Source: a virus
Strand: one strand, 5' to 3'
DNA: 64,000 nt
IMG/VR virus record: IMGVR_UViG_3300044640_002737
Span: 309,468-373,467 of that record
The notes beneath the pieces are model-generated. The model saw only the letters and a program-made list of their open reading frames with translations. It had not been told where the DNA came from and did no database searches. Shown piece after piece: positions 1-8,838 of this stretch; the stretch's first letter is position 1; each line of letters begins with the position of its first letter. Both the position numbers and the translations under genes were made by a program.

Positions 1-648
1 CTAAAAGAGCTCAGTAAAAATTTAAACTCTGGGAATTGCTACTCCACGCTAAGGGAGGTTTCTAGATTACTTAGAATATTAACAAATTTTAAATCAAAAA
101 ATTCGGTGGAATTAAAATCATTCAATGGGTGGAAACCCGAGGATAGAGATATTATAGCCAATTTTAAATTTAATGCCCTTGACGAACCAACTCAGGAGAA
201 GATATTAAATATAGTAGATAGCTCATTGGAAACATTATATGAATATTCAGAAATATGTATGGATATACTAAAGGATGAGGAATCAAAGATAAAAATATTT
301 GAGGTTGAAACGGAAATAGAAAAGAATTCTACCAAAAAACCAAATTCAGGAATTCTTATAATTAGAAACATGATAAACGATAAAATCATACCTTATCATT
401 GGCAAGGATCATTAACGATGAAAACCGATGATGGAGACAAGGAAATATGTATATTAAAAAGAATATATTTAAAGAATTCCAAATTTTCTCTAAATTATGA
501 ATACATCTATCATGAAATATTGGCTGAGGCTAATCTAGAAAAAAAATCATCTCCGAGTCTATATGTAATTCAGATATATGAAAATTTTGAGGAAAATTCA
601 GAAATATATAGATTAGCAAAAGAAAAATTCATAGAAAAAATATCATAA
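1..648 (+). CDS. Hypothetical protein, 5' end outside the window
   Basis: The reading frame is open from base 1 to the TAA at 646-648, so this is the C-terminal part of a longer protein. A GTG at 106 could start a 180-residue product, but the 35 codons before it are also open and look equally coding, so the true start is probably off the left edge. The sequence is charged, rich in Glu, Lys and Ile, with no signal peptide, membrane segment or motif I recognise. It is the only plus-strand gene in the window and converges on the minus-strand gene at 698-1045, sharing a bidirectional terminator with it. Function unknown. Confidence 0.75.
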   Translation, partial: LKELSKNLNSGNCYSTLREVSRLLRILTNFKSKNSVELKSFNGWKPEDRDIIANFKFNALDEPTQEKILNIVDSSLETLYEYSEICMDILKDEESKIKIFEVETEIEKNSTKKPNSGILIIRNMINDKIIPYHWQGSLTMKTDDGDKEICILKRIYLKNSKFSLNYEYIYHEILAEANLEKKSSPSLYVIQIYENFEENSEIYRLAKEKFIEKIS

Positions 649-652
649 AAAA

Positions 653-682
653 GGCTTCGTTTAAAAACGAAGCCTTTTTTTT
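653..682. terminator. Bidirectional intrinsic terminator between convergent genes
   Basis: A GC-containing stem, GGCTTCGTTT at 653-662 paired with AAACGAAGCC at 665-674, is flanked by an A-run on the left and eight T on the right. It can therefore stop transcription from either side. It lies 4 nt after the stop of the plus-strand gene and 15 nt before the end of the next minus-strand gene. Confidence 0.85.
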
Positions 683-697
683 ATACTTATATTAGAT

Positions 698-1045
698 TTA
701 AAAATCACTAAGATTTTTTATAAATGAATAGCCTGAATTGTTAGCGGATTCACTAGTATCCATATTAAAAACATTTCCAAATTGCTGAGCATCTACTTCA
801 CCTTGCTTTCCGTCCATATCTATTCTATAAGCAGGTACATCTATTTTGGATTTATTACCAAATACAGAATCTGCATATCCAACAAAATCAAAAGCTGGTT
901 CTCTTTTTATTACTGAAAGACCCGTTCTATCACTGGAATCTTTTTGATTGTCCGCTGCGAAAGGTTTATAGGTATCGTCATGTACTTTACCTAAAAATTG
1001 TTTATAATCAAGAACCTCTCTTTTTTCTACGTCCTGTACGTTCAT
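698..1045 (-). CDS. Hypothetical small protein (115 aa)
   Basis: The protein is short, polar, Asp- and Lys-rich, with no membrane segment and no motif I recognise. Its N-terminus has the pattern LDYKQFLGK, similar to the short hydrophobic-aromatic leaders found on several probable internal head proteins in this window, so it may be a minor virion protein; that is inference only. It is the last gene before the shared terminator at 653-682. The 111-nt gap upstream carries a (TTTAT)6 microsatellite, and I see no clear GATATATA promoter there, so it may be read through from the gene at 1157-1819. Confidence 0.6.
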   Translation of the reverse strand: MNVQDVEKREVLDYKQFLGKVHDDTYKPFAADNQKDSSDRTGLSVIKREPAFDFVGYADSVFGNKSKIDVPAYRIDMDGKQGEVDAQQFGNVFNMDTSESANNSGYSFIKNLSDF

Positions 1046-1130
1046 ATTCTATAATTTTATTTTTTACATAAACCGAAACAAACAATACCGAAGGTCATTT
1101 TGGTTATTAAATTGCAAATAGTTTTCATAA

Positions 1131-1160
1131 TTTATTTTATTTTATTTTATTTTATTTTAT
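1131..1160. repeat. Pentanucleotide microsatellite (TTTAT)6
   Basis: Six perfect copies of TTTAT run from 1131 to 1160 and then into TTTTTAG. On the coding (minus) strand this reads as an ATAAA/AAAAT tract. The array overlaps the stop codon of the gene at 1157-1819 and lies in the leader of the gene at 698-1045, where an A-rich leader could also help ribosome binding in a Bacteroidetes-type host. Confidence 0.9.
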
Positions 1161-1819
1161 TTTTTAGCTCCTGCCACAAAACCGTCCCAAATTCCAGATA
1201 ACGTATCCAATACGCCACCGCCACCATTTTCTTTTTTATCAGAAGTTATGTTTCTTGCAGAAGCCGATGTTGGATAAGCTTTAGAAGCTTTTTGTAAAAA
1301 TTCACCCTTAAATGCTTCTTTTTCTTTATCGCTTAATGATGAGATAGTTTTTGCTCCTATAGGTTCATCAGAAAATGCGGACATGAAAAATGCTGTTAAT
1401 TTTTCTTTACCTAATTCACCTTGTAGGGATTCTCTAATAGTTGAGTACATCCATCCGTTAGGTTCCAAACCAAAAGGCTCGATTAGTGAATCCATACCTT
1501 TCCTTTGTATATATTCCTGAACAGCCTGAGCTAGTCTAGGTGCTAGAAATTCTGCATTTGCATTTTCACCAGTTATTAAACCTGGCATTTCTTTAAATTC
1601 TATTGAATCTACTAATTCCTGTATAATAATAGAAAATTTTGAATTTTCCTTAACCCCTATTTTTTCCATTAGCACTGCTGCTAATTTTTGTTTAAGTGTT
1701 TTAATAAATCCAGTTCCTAATGAGGGTATAACCTTACCAAGTATTCCTGAAATATCTATATTCTCATCTAAAGATATAGCATTGCTCTTAAATTGATCTA
1801 GTCTAAGTATTCTCTGCAT
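1157..1819 (-). CDS. Probable internal or minor virion protein (220 aa)
   Basis: I do not recognise a family. The N-terminus (RILRLDQFKSNAISLDE, to residue about 22) resembles the capsid-targeting leaders on other head proteins here: hydrophobic-aromatic residues followed by a Glu that could be a gp21-type cleavage site. The middle is predicted helical, and the C-terminus is a Gly-rich linker followed by an amphipathic or hydrophobic end (VLDTLSGIWDGFVAGAKK). A GATATATAG late-promoter motif at 1838-1846 sits 18 nt before the ATG. Late expression and packaging in the head are inferred, not shown. Confidence 0.6.
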   Translation of the reverse strand: MQRILRLDQFKSNAISLDENIDISGILGKVIPSLGTGFIKTLKQKLAAVLMEKIGVKENSKFSIIIQELVDSIEFKEMPGLITGENANAEFLAPRLAQAVQEYIQRKGMDSLIEPFGLEPNGWMYSTIRESLQGELGKEKLTAFFMSAFSDEPIGAKTISSLSDKEKEAFKGEFLQKASKAYPTSASARNITSDKKENGGGGVLDTLSGIWDGFVAGAKK

Positions 1820-1837
1820 CTTATTTTTTTATTTAAA

Positions 1838-1846
1838 CTATATATC
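1838..1846 (-). promoter_or_regulatory. Candidate late promoter GATATATAG
   Basis: Minus-strand GATATATAG lies 18 nt upstream of the start codon at 1819. It is the same motif, at the same spacing, found before seven other late genes in this window, and resembles the T4 late -10 element TATAAATA. No -35 element is expected for a gp55-type sigma factor. Confidence 0.6.
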
Positions 1847-1870
1847 CAATCAGAAAATAATAAACATTCA

Positions 1871-3280
1871 CTAAGCCAGGGAAAGGAAAAGATCCACCGC
1901 CTTATATCTGTATGCTATTTTGTCCTGCTTTATTTCAGGATTTTTAAGTGCCTCCTTCTTTCTATCCACGATGGACGTCGGTAAAAGAGGACCGAACGTA
2001 TCCTTCAGTATTTTTTTATCCTTCCTCCATTCCAAAGGAAGATGCATAGCGAATCTAACTATATCTAGATTTAGGAAAGGACTTCTGAGCTCCAGCGTAT
2101 GAGCCATTGACATTTTATCGAGTCTTGGTAAATGATAAAAGCTAAGTTCCTCGAATATATCTGATTTTTGTGAATCATACTCATGTATTCTTGAGTATCC
2201 GCCAAATAATTCATCCGATCCGTCACCGCTTATAACAATTCTATAATCGGTATTTTTCTTAATAGCCTCAAATAAATGATACTGCGGGATAACAGATCCT
2301 AAATCTATCGGACTTTCATTCCATTTAGCGTATATAAGAGCATTTTTATCGCTATCCATAGAATAGTCCAGAAAATTAACAGGAGTGCTTAAATGGCTGC
2401 TTAAATCATTAACAAATGGTGTCTCACCATTCTCTATACTAAACCATGTTACATTAGCATTCATCTCCTTAAGTATACCGGCTATGATAGCAGAATCCAA
2501 TCCACCCGAAACTAATATTGATATTGGATAATTTCTAGATACCAATCTATTCTGAACACTTTCGATCATTTTCGACCATAGCCATTCCATATGGGTATCG
2601 TAGTCCGCATCGATAAGTTCTGGAATTGGTAGATTCCAAGATCTATAATATTCATGATAGATATTTTCAAATAACGGAGATCCGATATTATACGAATATA
2701 TCTTATTAGGTAGCAATCTTTTTATATTCGTATATGGTGTCCGATCATCTTTATTATATCCCCATTTTCTAACGGAGCTTATAAATTTATCGTCTATATC
2801 GGAATTGTCCGTATATAATCCCTTCATTTCTGAACAAATCTCACCAAGCTCATTTTTATATAAACATTTCTTACCAAGAGGATCGGTAAAAGTTATTATG
2901 TTTCCTGTCTTAGAATCGTATATAACAATGGCCCAAAACCCATCCCATTTAACTATATACGGAAGATACATTGCAATAAAAAATCCCAGCGTACCACCAC
3001 TTTTAAAATTTCCAAATAAATTGCAGAGGTATTCGGTATCAGATTCAAATAGGCTAGAATCATAATTAAATATTTCACCGTTGAACATGAGATATACTCC
3101 CTCCGACATTTCTATTGGTTGACTCCAGTCATCACCATCCAATGTCTGTATAGGTAATCTATGATGGCACATCGTTACGTTACCTACAGTCTCAATAGAT
3201 TTCTCTATACCTCTATGACTTATTGAATCTAATATTTCTGGATTAGCCTTTGCTCCGGTTGTTAGTAGTATTCCGCACAT
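1871..3280 (-). CDS. asnB: Asparagine synthetase, glutamine-hydrolysing (AsnB type)
   Basis: This class II glutamine amidotransferase fused to an asparagine synthase domain would make asparagine from aspartate, glutamine and ATP in the cytoplasm. Visible features are the nucleophile Cys2 (MCGI), the FNGEIFNY glutaminase motif at about 66-73, the PP-loop SGGLDS at 258-263 and SGDGSDELFGG at 351-361. At 469 residues it is somewhat shorter than cellular AsnB, with a reduced C-terminus, but the catalytic motifs are intact. It follows the P-loop kinase gene by one base, so the two are co-transcribed. Its role in a phage is unclear: it could boost asparagine supply for the very Asn-rich fibre, or amidate another substrate. 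Confidence 0.88.
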   Translation of the reverse strand: MCGILLTTGAKANPEILDSISHRGIEKSIETVGNVTMCHHRLPIQTLDGDDWSQPIEMSEGVYLMFNGEIFNYDSSLFESDTEYLCNLFGNFKSGGTLGFFIAMYLPYIVKWDGFWAIVIYDSKTGNIITFTDPLGKKCLYKNELGEICSEMKGLYTDNSDIDDKFISSVRKWGYNKDDRTPYTNIKRLLPNKIYSYNIGSPLFENIYHEYYRSWNLPIPELIDADYDTHMEWLWSKMIESVQNRLVSRNYPISILVSGGLDSAIIAGILKEMNANVTWFSIENGETPFVNDLSSHLSTPVNFLDYSMDSDKNALIYAKWNESPIDLGSVIPQYHLFEAIKKNTDYRIVISGDGSDELFGGYSRIHEYDSQKSDIFEELSFYHLPRLDKMSMAHTLELRSPFLNLDIVRFAMHLPLEWRKDKKILKDTFGPLLPTSIVDRKKEALKNPEIKQDKIAYRYKAVDLFLSLA

Positions 3281-3281
3281 A

Positions 3282-3851
3282 TTAATTATGTATTATGGTT
3301 TTAAATAAAAGATCAAGAGAAGATGTTGATTCTACATCGAATGCATTCTGAAATGTATGAATCTCAGGATTACATATTTCAATAAGTTTTGTCTTAACAT
3401 AATCGAATGCTATTGATTCAGAATCGCTGCTATCAGCATAATCCCACTGATCTTTATTTCTGTCACCAGTATTTGGATTATTTCCACATATGTGGATTAT
3501 TGTTATTTCTGAAAGTAGTTCATTGTCCCTTATAAATTCAAGCTGTTTAATTACATCATCCTTACTTATTCTATTTTCTGATAATCCCCAGGATAAAACC
3601 GTAAGTATACCTCTGTCATGTATAAAATTACCAATTGATTTGTTGGATAGGTCCTTAGACAGTTGCATTAGCATAAGTTCCTTACCCATAGAGAACGAGT
3701 GAGCTTCCCTATTGTTTTTGCTTTCCAAGTCAAGTAAATTAAAATAAGATCCGAAATTGAATTGGAATCTTTCTATTCCAAATTCATCGGCTATGTGATT
3801 TGACAGGTAGGTTTTACCGGAGTTTCTGACCCCTTCGAATACATAAATCAT
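3282..3851 (-). CDS. P-loop nucleoside/nucleotide kinase-like protein
   Basis: A 189-residue P-loop NTPase with Walker A GVRNSGKT near residues 7-14 and an HDRG motif near 78-81, as in thymidylate/deoxynucleoside kinase-like folds. I cannot fix the substrate. It may phosphorylate a dNMP or deoxynucleoside, or may act with the neighbouring asparagine synthetase, whose start is one base after its stop. The ATG at 3851 is preceded by a separate short intergenic region, so it begins a new unit after the terminator at 3918-3944. Confidence 0.65.
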   Translation of the reverse strand: MIYVFEGVRNSGKTYLSNHIADEFGIERFQFNFGSYFNLLDLESKNNREAHSFSMGKELMLMQLSKDLSNKSIGNFIHDRGILTVLSWGLSENRISKDDVIKQLEFIRDNELLSEITIIHICGNNPNTGDRNKDQWDYADSSDSESIAFDYVKTKLIEICNPEIHTFQNAFDVESTSSLDLLFKTIIHN

Positions 3852-3917
3852 TCTTAAAGTTTAGAAGTTATATGCAATTAAAACAATATGATTTCATATA
3901 TTTTTCTTATAAACACT

Positions 3918-3944
3918 AAAAACGGCCCAATTTGGACCGTTTTT
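3918..3944 (-). terminator. Intrinsic terminator after the internal-protein operon
   Basis: The arms AAAAACGG and CCGTTTTT pair around an imperfect centre (CC/GG with one mismatch). On the minus strand the hairpin ends in TTTTTA. It lies between the end of the 830-aa gene (3964) and the kinase gene start (3851). Confidence 0.75.
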
Positions 3945-3963
3945 ATAAAATTTAATGGGATTG

Positions 3964-6456
3964 TTATAGATTAACGTCCACACATTTAAAAGGTTTAAAT
4001 TGAGGAACCTGTTCAAAGTTAGTAGCATTCATTCTTCTAATATGTGATTTAAGTGAAGGATAAATATCAGCTGCAATATAGAATACGTTTACCCCAAGAA
4101 CTTTTTTATATTTCGAATCGCTATCTTTCAAATATATTAGCGGAGAAAATCCAGAAAGATCCTCACTAGGACTATTCTTACTATCTGCTAAATTTTTTCC
4201 CCATCCCGTACCTATTGAAGATCTTTTAACTAATTTAATATCGCTTCCAACGTAACTTAATATTTCATCCTCAGATAAGCTTTTCTCCATATAGATGGAA
4301 TCCTTAGCTATTCTTTTAGATGTTGCTTCACCAAGCACATGGTCATGTATCCATTTTATACAACTTATGAATTTCTTTCCGTCAAATGATACGGCATTGG
4401 ATAGCATTACCATGAAATCATTTACTGCAGTAAAATCTTCAACACCAAGATCCGGTGATTTTTCAGACTTTTGCAAAGCCATATTGAATGCCTTTGTTAT
4501 ATCACCCTTTAAATTATCAAAATCAATAAAAGGGATTCCTTTATTCTGTATTGATGTCTCCATCATTTCATAGCCTGAAGCAAGATCCGAATTTTCTCTT
4601 ACTTTGATCACAGATTTTATACCATTCCATCTGCTATCGGGTTTAACCATACCAAATGTTTTCCAATTTCTAAGATAATCACTAAGAAAATCAACCGCAT
4701 CATCATTACCCAATCCTTTTAGCTGTCTTGAATCTGCCCATTTGTTCCAGTTGGCAGGATTTTTAAGTGAAGTAGATGATAATTTGATTGGATATACACC
4801 ACCAGAGAAAAAGAAATATGAATAATCATCCTTCGTTTTTTCCACCTTATTTACAGCTTTATTCCAAGCACCGATAAATTGAGGTGTGAATGATGCCTTA
4901 AGGGAACCGTCAGTTTTAAGAAAATCATCAGACTCAACCTTAAGACTATAGTTTTGCCTTAGAGCTTTAGCAAGTTCCTTAACAGTACCACTAGAATTAG
5001 CGGACTTTTTAACTCCAGATCCATCTCCTGATGGTGTTTTTGCCTTGACCTCCTTGTATTGATTACCTAATTCTTTCTCAAATTCAGAATTATTAATTAC
5101 TATCTTACCTTCGTTTATTGGAGACATAAAGGAATCTATACCAACAAATCCGAAACTACCAAAAGCTGACTCGTTCATCTTTATTCTAGCTGAATCTATC
5201 GACTTCTGTATTGCTTTTTTATCTTTTTCCGAAACCCAGTCAGATGCTATTATATCCTCTAATAAATTCTTATCTATCTCACCATTAGCATTCTTATTTC
5301 CTGATAGCTTCTGTATGGTTGTGATAACAGACGTTGTAGCAGGACCATATATTCCATTAGGTCCACCTTTAGATCTGATTAATTTTCCAGCCGAAGGTAT
5401 CCCGTTTGATATAGCATTCTGTATAGCATAAACAAGTCCGCTGCCTTTCATTTTTTTATCAGAGTCTCTATCACCTCTCTTTAAAGGAAATAAAGTTTTA
5501 TTGAATGTCGACTCCTGAGCATCATAATCATCAACAATTTCCTTATCAGCTAATGTGTACTGTGCTTTTGCTCTTGTTAATAAATCTAATGCCACATTTG
5601 TTAACTCTCCGACATCACTATATGTGGTATAAATTTCTTCATCATCCTCTAGTGCTTGTAGGGATCTATTAGCAGTTTGAACTAAAACGTTATTGAATTC
5701 GTCCTGAAATTTATTTACTTGCTTCTCCAGTTCATCCAAAGATTTTTTGTCCTTCTCGCCAAATCCAGATCTGGTTGTATCAAGAACCTTTCTTTTCTCG
5801 TCAAGATCAATGAAAGTTCTTTTCCAGTCCCTACCATATCCATTCTTTTGATTTTTTCCCTCAGCAGATGAAATAAGATTTGTTAACAATTTTTTTAGCT
5901 TCTCTATCCTTCCTCTATATCCAGTAAATATAGATTCATTTATAGAATCACCCAGATATTCGAAAGATTCACTAGTTGCTTTTATTTTTGCTTCATCCTC
6001 AGCCTGCTTAGCGATATTATCAAGACTGCTTTGAAGCTTCATAGGAGCTAATTTAAAGCTTTTTAGAATGACCTCGTCCTTACTCTTAGAAATCTCTGAA
6101 GCTCTATTTAAAGCTTCAGCAAACTTATTTAATGACTGTAAATAGAGTCTTTTAGCCTCAGCATATTTTGAATTTGAAAGTTCATTATCATCGGAATAAT
6201 CAACAAGTTTTGCGGTAAGCTCTTTAACACTAGTTGAATTAGATATGTCCGATAATTTAACTCTCATAACATCAGGATTCCTATCTCTTTTAGGAGCTAG
6301 ATCGAATGTTAATATTTTAAATGTATTAAGAGCATTATCTGCTATTTTATTTAATAATGCATCAACTTTTTCATTTTCCAATATGCCTGAATTATAGCTT
6401 TCAAAAAGCATTGAAGCTACTGGATTATTAATATATGGGTTCTTCTTATTCATCAT
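3964..6456 (-). CDS. Large probable internal head protein with peptidoglycan-binding-like motif (830 aa)
   Basis: Not recognised as a whole. It starts with a short leader ending SMLFE|S (residues 16-20) and also contains SINE|S (171-175), KMNE|S (426-430) and PINE|G (446-450), all matching the [LI]xE|S/A/G cleavage rule of T4-type prohead protease. Residues about 340-402 (SAGKLIRSKGGPNGIYGPATT and onward) resemble a PG_binding_1 fold. The first 330 residues are mostly helical. It is the last gene of the operon 8745-3964, two bases after the preceding gene, and ends at a terminator. A DNA-ejected or cell-wall-penetrating internal protein is possible, but that is inference. Confidence 0.6.
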   Translation of the reverse strand: MMNKKNPYINNPVASMLFESYNSGILENEKVDALLNKIADNALNTFKILTFDLAPKRDRNPDVMRVKLSDISNSTSVKELTAKLVDYSDDNELSNSKYAEAKRLYLQSLNKFAEALNRASEISKSKDEVILKSFKLAPMKLQSSLDNIAKQAEDEAKIKATSESFEYLGDSINESIFTGYRGRIEKLKKLLTNLISSAEGKNQKNGYGRDWKRTFIDLDEKRKVLDTTRSGFGEKDKKSLDELEKQVNKFQDEFNNVLVQTANRSLQALEDDEEIYTTYSDVGELTNVALDLLTRAKAQYTLADKEIVDDYDAQESTFNKTLFPLKRGDRDSDKKMKGSGLVYAIQNAISNGIPSAGKLIRSKGGPNGIYGPATTSVITTIQKLSGNKNANGEIDKNLLEDIIASDWVSEKDKKAIQKSIDSARIKMNESAFGSFGFVGIDSFMSPINEGKIVINNSEFEKELGNQYKEVKAKTPSGDGSGVKKSANSSGTVKELAKALRQNYSLKVESDDFLKTDGSLKASFTPQFIGAWNKAVNKVEKTKDDYSYFFFSGGVYPIKLSSTSLKNPANWNKWADSRQLKGLGNDDAVDFLSDYLRNWKTFGMVKPDSRWNGIKSVIKVRENSDLASGYEMMETSIQNKGIPFIDFDNLKGDITKAFNMALQKSEKSPDLGVEDFTAVNDFMVMLSNAVSFDGKKFISCIKWIHDHVLGEATSKRIAKDSIYMEKSLSEDEILSYVGSDIKLVKRSSIGTGWGKNLADSKNSPSEDLSGFSPLIYLKDSDSKYKKVLGVNVFYIAADIYPSLKSHIRRMNATNFEQVPQFKPFKCVDVNL

Positions 6457-6458
6457 AT

Positions 6459-6713
6459 TTAGTATATATTAGAGGACTCATCCTTTGGTAATTTTTTAAT
6501 CTCTGCAGATAATTCTTTCATAAGTCCAGAAATCTCAGCATATATTAATGCTTGCTTATCTATACTGGAAACTTCAGAATTAACATCCCCCTCTTTTTTA
6601 GAAGCTTTAGCTTCCTTTATATCATCGAATTTTTTTGTTATTTCGAGTTTAATTTCTTGAACTCTACCCTTTCCTTCGATTTCATTCATTTTAAAATCTT
6701 TGAAATTAAGCAT
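6459..6713 (-). CDS. Small probable internal head protein (84 aa)
   Basis: A lysine/glutamate-rich helical protein. Its N-terminus LNFKDFKMNE|I looks like a capsid-targeting leader with a cleavage site at Glu11, comparable to T4 internal proteins that begin MKTYQEFIAEA. Its start overlaps the end of the upstream gene by 8 nt, and its stop is 2 nt before the next start, so it is translationally coupled in the head operon. No catalytic motif. Confidence 0.65.
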   Translation of the reverse strand: MLNFKDFKMNEIEGKGRVQEIKLEITKKFDDIKEAKASKKEGDVNSEVSSIDKQALIYAEISGLMKELSAEIKKLPKDESSNIY

Positions 6714-7596
6714 TCTTTCTAGATATTGTTATTTTAGATCTTAATTCTCTTATATCACTCATGTGCTTCTCTCTGATGTCTTTTAGTTCTTTGGAAGCCT
6801 CCTCTTTTGTTAATTGGCCCTTAGATATCAAAGAGTTTATATTTTCTCTTTCCATATCCATCTGAACATATAGCTCATTTCGGTTCTTTATCAGAAGATT
6901 TGTCAATTCTCTTCTCTCCTTAGGATCCAGAGATTCTATTTCCTTAGTAAATTCACTAAGTGACATGGCTATGTAAAGATCTAGAGTTGCCTCCGATATA
7001 CCAGATTTTGAGGTAGTTTTTTGTTGAGCGGTCTGAGTTTTTTTATAAGAACCCTTTAATAGATCACCATACTTTTCCTTGAATTCATCATCCTTTTTCT
7101 TTGCTTTTAATACAGAATCCTTGTATTTATTATAAAGGTCTCTAGACAATGTCTCGTCAGCAAGATCTTTGGATCTTTTGTACATGTCTTCAGCTATCTC
7201 CGAATCAACTCGTGTCTTATTAACTTCCCAGTATGTTCTAAGTTTAGCATTGTCATTTATTAGGGATTTTACCTTGACCATTATGTGATCTATCTTCTTA
7301 ACATGTGATTTCTTCATATTAGAAAGCAATTCCTGATTTCTTTGTACGTATCTTTCGATTTTCTTATATTCAGCAGGATCCGATTTGGTCTGATCCTTTT
7401 GTAGATCTAGTTTATCCAATTCTATATTAACCTTTTCCCACTCATCAATATACTCTTCCTCGGCAGATCTATATTCAGTTATTAGATTCTCCATCTTATT
7501 TAGGGCACCTCCGAAATTGACACTAAACCAATCTTTAACCTTATCAAAGATATTAGCTTCATTCAGCTCATTCCATTCTTTAAATTTAAGAGTCAT
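6706..7596 (-). CDS. Coiled-coil probable internal/scaffold protein (296 aa)
   Basis: Almost entirely charged helix, with long Lys/Glu heptad-like stretches and no catalytic motif. The N-terminus LKFKEWNELNE|ANIF ends in a strong match to the T4 prohead-protease site (LNE|A at residues 11-14). Position directly after the capsid gene block and before other proteins of the same style suggests a core or internal head protein, like T4 gp22, gp67, gp68 or the IP proteins, but there is no sequence match I can name. Confidence 0.65.
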   Translation of the reverse strand: MTLKFKEWNELNEANIFDKVKDWFSVNFGGALNKMENLITEYRSAEEEYIDEWEKVNIELDKLDLQKDQTKSDPAEYKKIERYVQRNQELLSNMKKSHVKKIDHIMVKVKSLINDNAKLRTYWEVNKTRVDSEIAEDMYKRSKDLADETLSRDLYNKYKDSVLKAKKKDDEFKEKYGDLLKGSYKKTQTAQQKTTSKSGISEATLDLYIAMSLSEFTKEIESLDPKERRELTNLLIKNRNELYVQMDMERENINSLISKGQLTKEEASKELKDIREKHMSDIRELRSKITISRKNA

Positions 7597-7602
7597 TATT
7601 TA

Positions 7603-8745
7603 TTATTTATTTAGTTTTTTCCTAGCTGAATTTATGATATCAACAGTAACTGTATTACCCCCTGAAAATACTTCACTTATGATCTTCTTAGTACCAGAAT
7701 TAGCATCGTTACCATCACTTATAACTTGATTTATCTGATTTGCCATCTTAGTAAAATCTGATTCACCTTTAAGACTGTTAGTTATTTCATTCTCTGTTTT
7801 ACCTAAATTTCTAAATAGTGCTAGAAGATTTGTTTTTGAATCAAGGGATGATGCCAATTCTAAAAGATCCATCTTATATGGATTCACGGATCTAGCACTA
7901 ATTGGTGTTTTTGATTTGCTTATTTTATCAGATAATCTATTTAGCTTTCTCTCAATGGACGATCTAATATCAGCTATATCTTTTTCCAATTCATTCTTTC
8001 TTTGTATAATATCTCTACCTTTTCTGCTGGAGATTTTCTTTTTCTCCTCTCGTGGATCCACTCTTAAATTACCGGTTGATTCATCGTCCGCTTTTTCCTT
8101 TTCTACATCCTCCATTTTTGATTTAAGATCCGAACTTTTTTCCTCATATTCAGCTTTGGCAGTTTTTATCTTATCCTCATAATCTTTAAGAACTGATGAT
8201 TCTTCAGATCTTTCCTTAGCTAATTTATATTCCAATTCAGCAATAGCAATCTCATCCTCAGAATATCCTGCCATAAGATATTCTCTTCTTCTGGCATTAC
8301 CATCAACTAATTTATTAGCAACTTCTTTGGATTTTTTAATTTTAAGTCTCTGAGCCTTTATATAAGCCTCCATTTCTTTAGCTTTAGCTTCTCTTTCTTT
8401 ACCAAGTGCAACGACTTTATCATTCTCTTCGGTTTTACTTAATTCGTCAATCTGTGAATTTATTTTATCAACAGCTAATTCGAATTCATTTCTTTTCTCT
8501 ATTAAATCAAGCTCAAGCTCAAGTATTATCTTTCTAGCCTCGTCCAGCATACTTACTCTGGAAGCTGAACCCAAAAAGAACTTGGATAATGTATTTTTTA
8601 GCGAATTCATAATTTGTCCCTCATTAACAGAATGATATGGATCAGCAGTTTCGAGTGATCTAAGTTCAGCAACTAAATCACTTTCGGTTCTTTCCAGAAA
8701 ATGATCGTATTTTTTATATTCTTCGAATGAAGGTAAATTTTTCAT
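7603..8745 (-). CDS. Coiled-coil probable prohead core protein (380 aa)
   Basis: The protein is mostly coiled coil, with repeated Lys/Glu-rich helices between about residues 60 and 280. The leader NLPSFEEYKKYDHFLE resembles the other aromatic leaders here. It is the first gene after the capsid terminator and has its own late-promoter motif GATATATAG at 8770-8778, 24 nt before the ATG. Role as prohead core or internal protein is inferred from position, composition and leader. Confidence 0.65.
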   Translation of the reverse strand: MKNLPSFEEYKKYDHFLERTESDLVAELRSLETADPYHSVNEGQIMNSLKNTLSKFFLGSASRVSMLDEARKIILELELDLIEKRNEFELAVDKINSQIDELSKTEENDKVVALGKEREAKAKEMEAYIKAQRLKIKKSKEVANKLVDGNARRREYLMAGYSEDEIAIAELEYKLAKERSEESSVLKDYEDKIKTAKAEYEEKSSDLKSKMEDVEKEKADDESTGNLRVDPREEKKKISSRKGRDIIQRKNELEKDIADIRSSIERKLNRLSDKISKSKTPISARSVNPYKMDLLELASSLDSKTNLLALFRNLGKTENEITNSLKGESDFTKMANQINQVISDGNDANSGTKKIISEVFSGGNTVTVDIINSARKKLNK

Positions 8746-8769
8746 ATTGAATTCTTTAATTTTTATAAT

Positions 8770-8778
8770 CTATATATC
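8770..8778 (-). promoter_or_regulatory. Candidate late promoter GATATATAG
   Basis: Minus-strand GATATATAG lies 24 nt before the start at 8745 and just downstream of the capsid-gene terminator. It should re-start transcription for the 8745-3964 operon. Confidence 0.65.
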
Positions 8779-8790
8779 CCAACAATAAAA

Positions 8791-8818
8791 AAAACCCTAG
8801 GACTAATCCTAGGGTTTT
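8791..8818 (-). terminator. Strong intrinsic terminator after the major capsid gene
   Basis: A perfect 12-bp stem, AAAACCCTAGGA at 8791-8802 and TCCTAGGGTTTT at 8807-8818, closes a CTAA loop. On the minus strand it is followed by a T-run. It separates very high capsid expression from the downstream operon. Confidence 0.9.
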
Positions 8819-8838
8819 AATATTTAAGTTGGTTAAGA

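Noticed and set aside
106-108. GTG as start of the leftmost plus-strand gene
   Set aside because: No stop occurs in frame from base 1, and the upstream codons look coding; the true start is probably outside the window.
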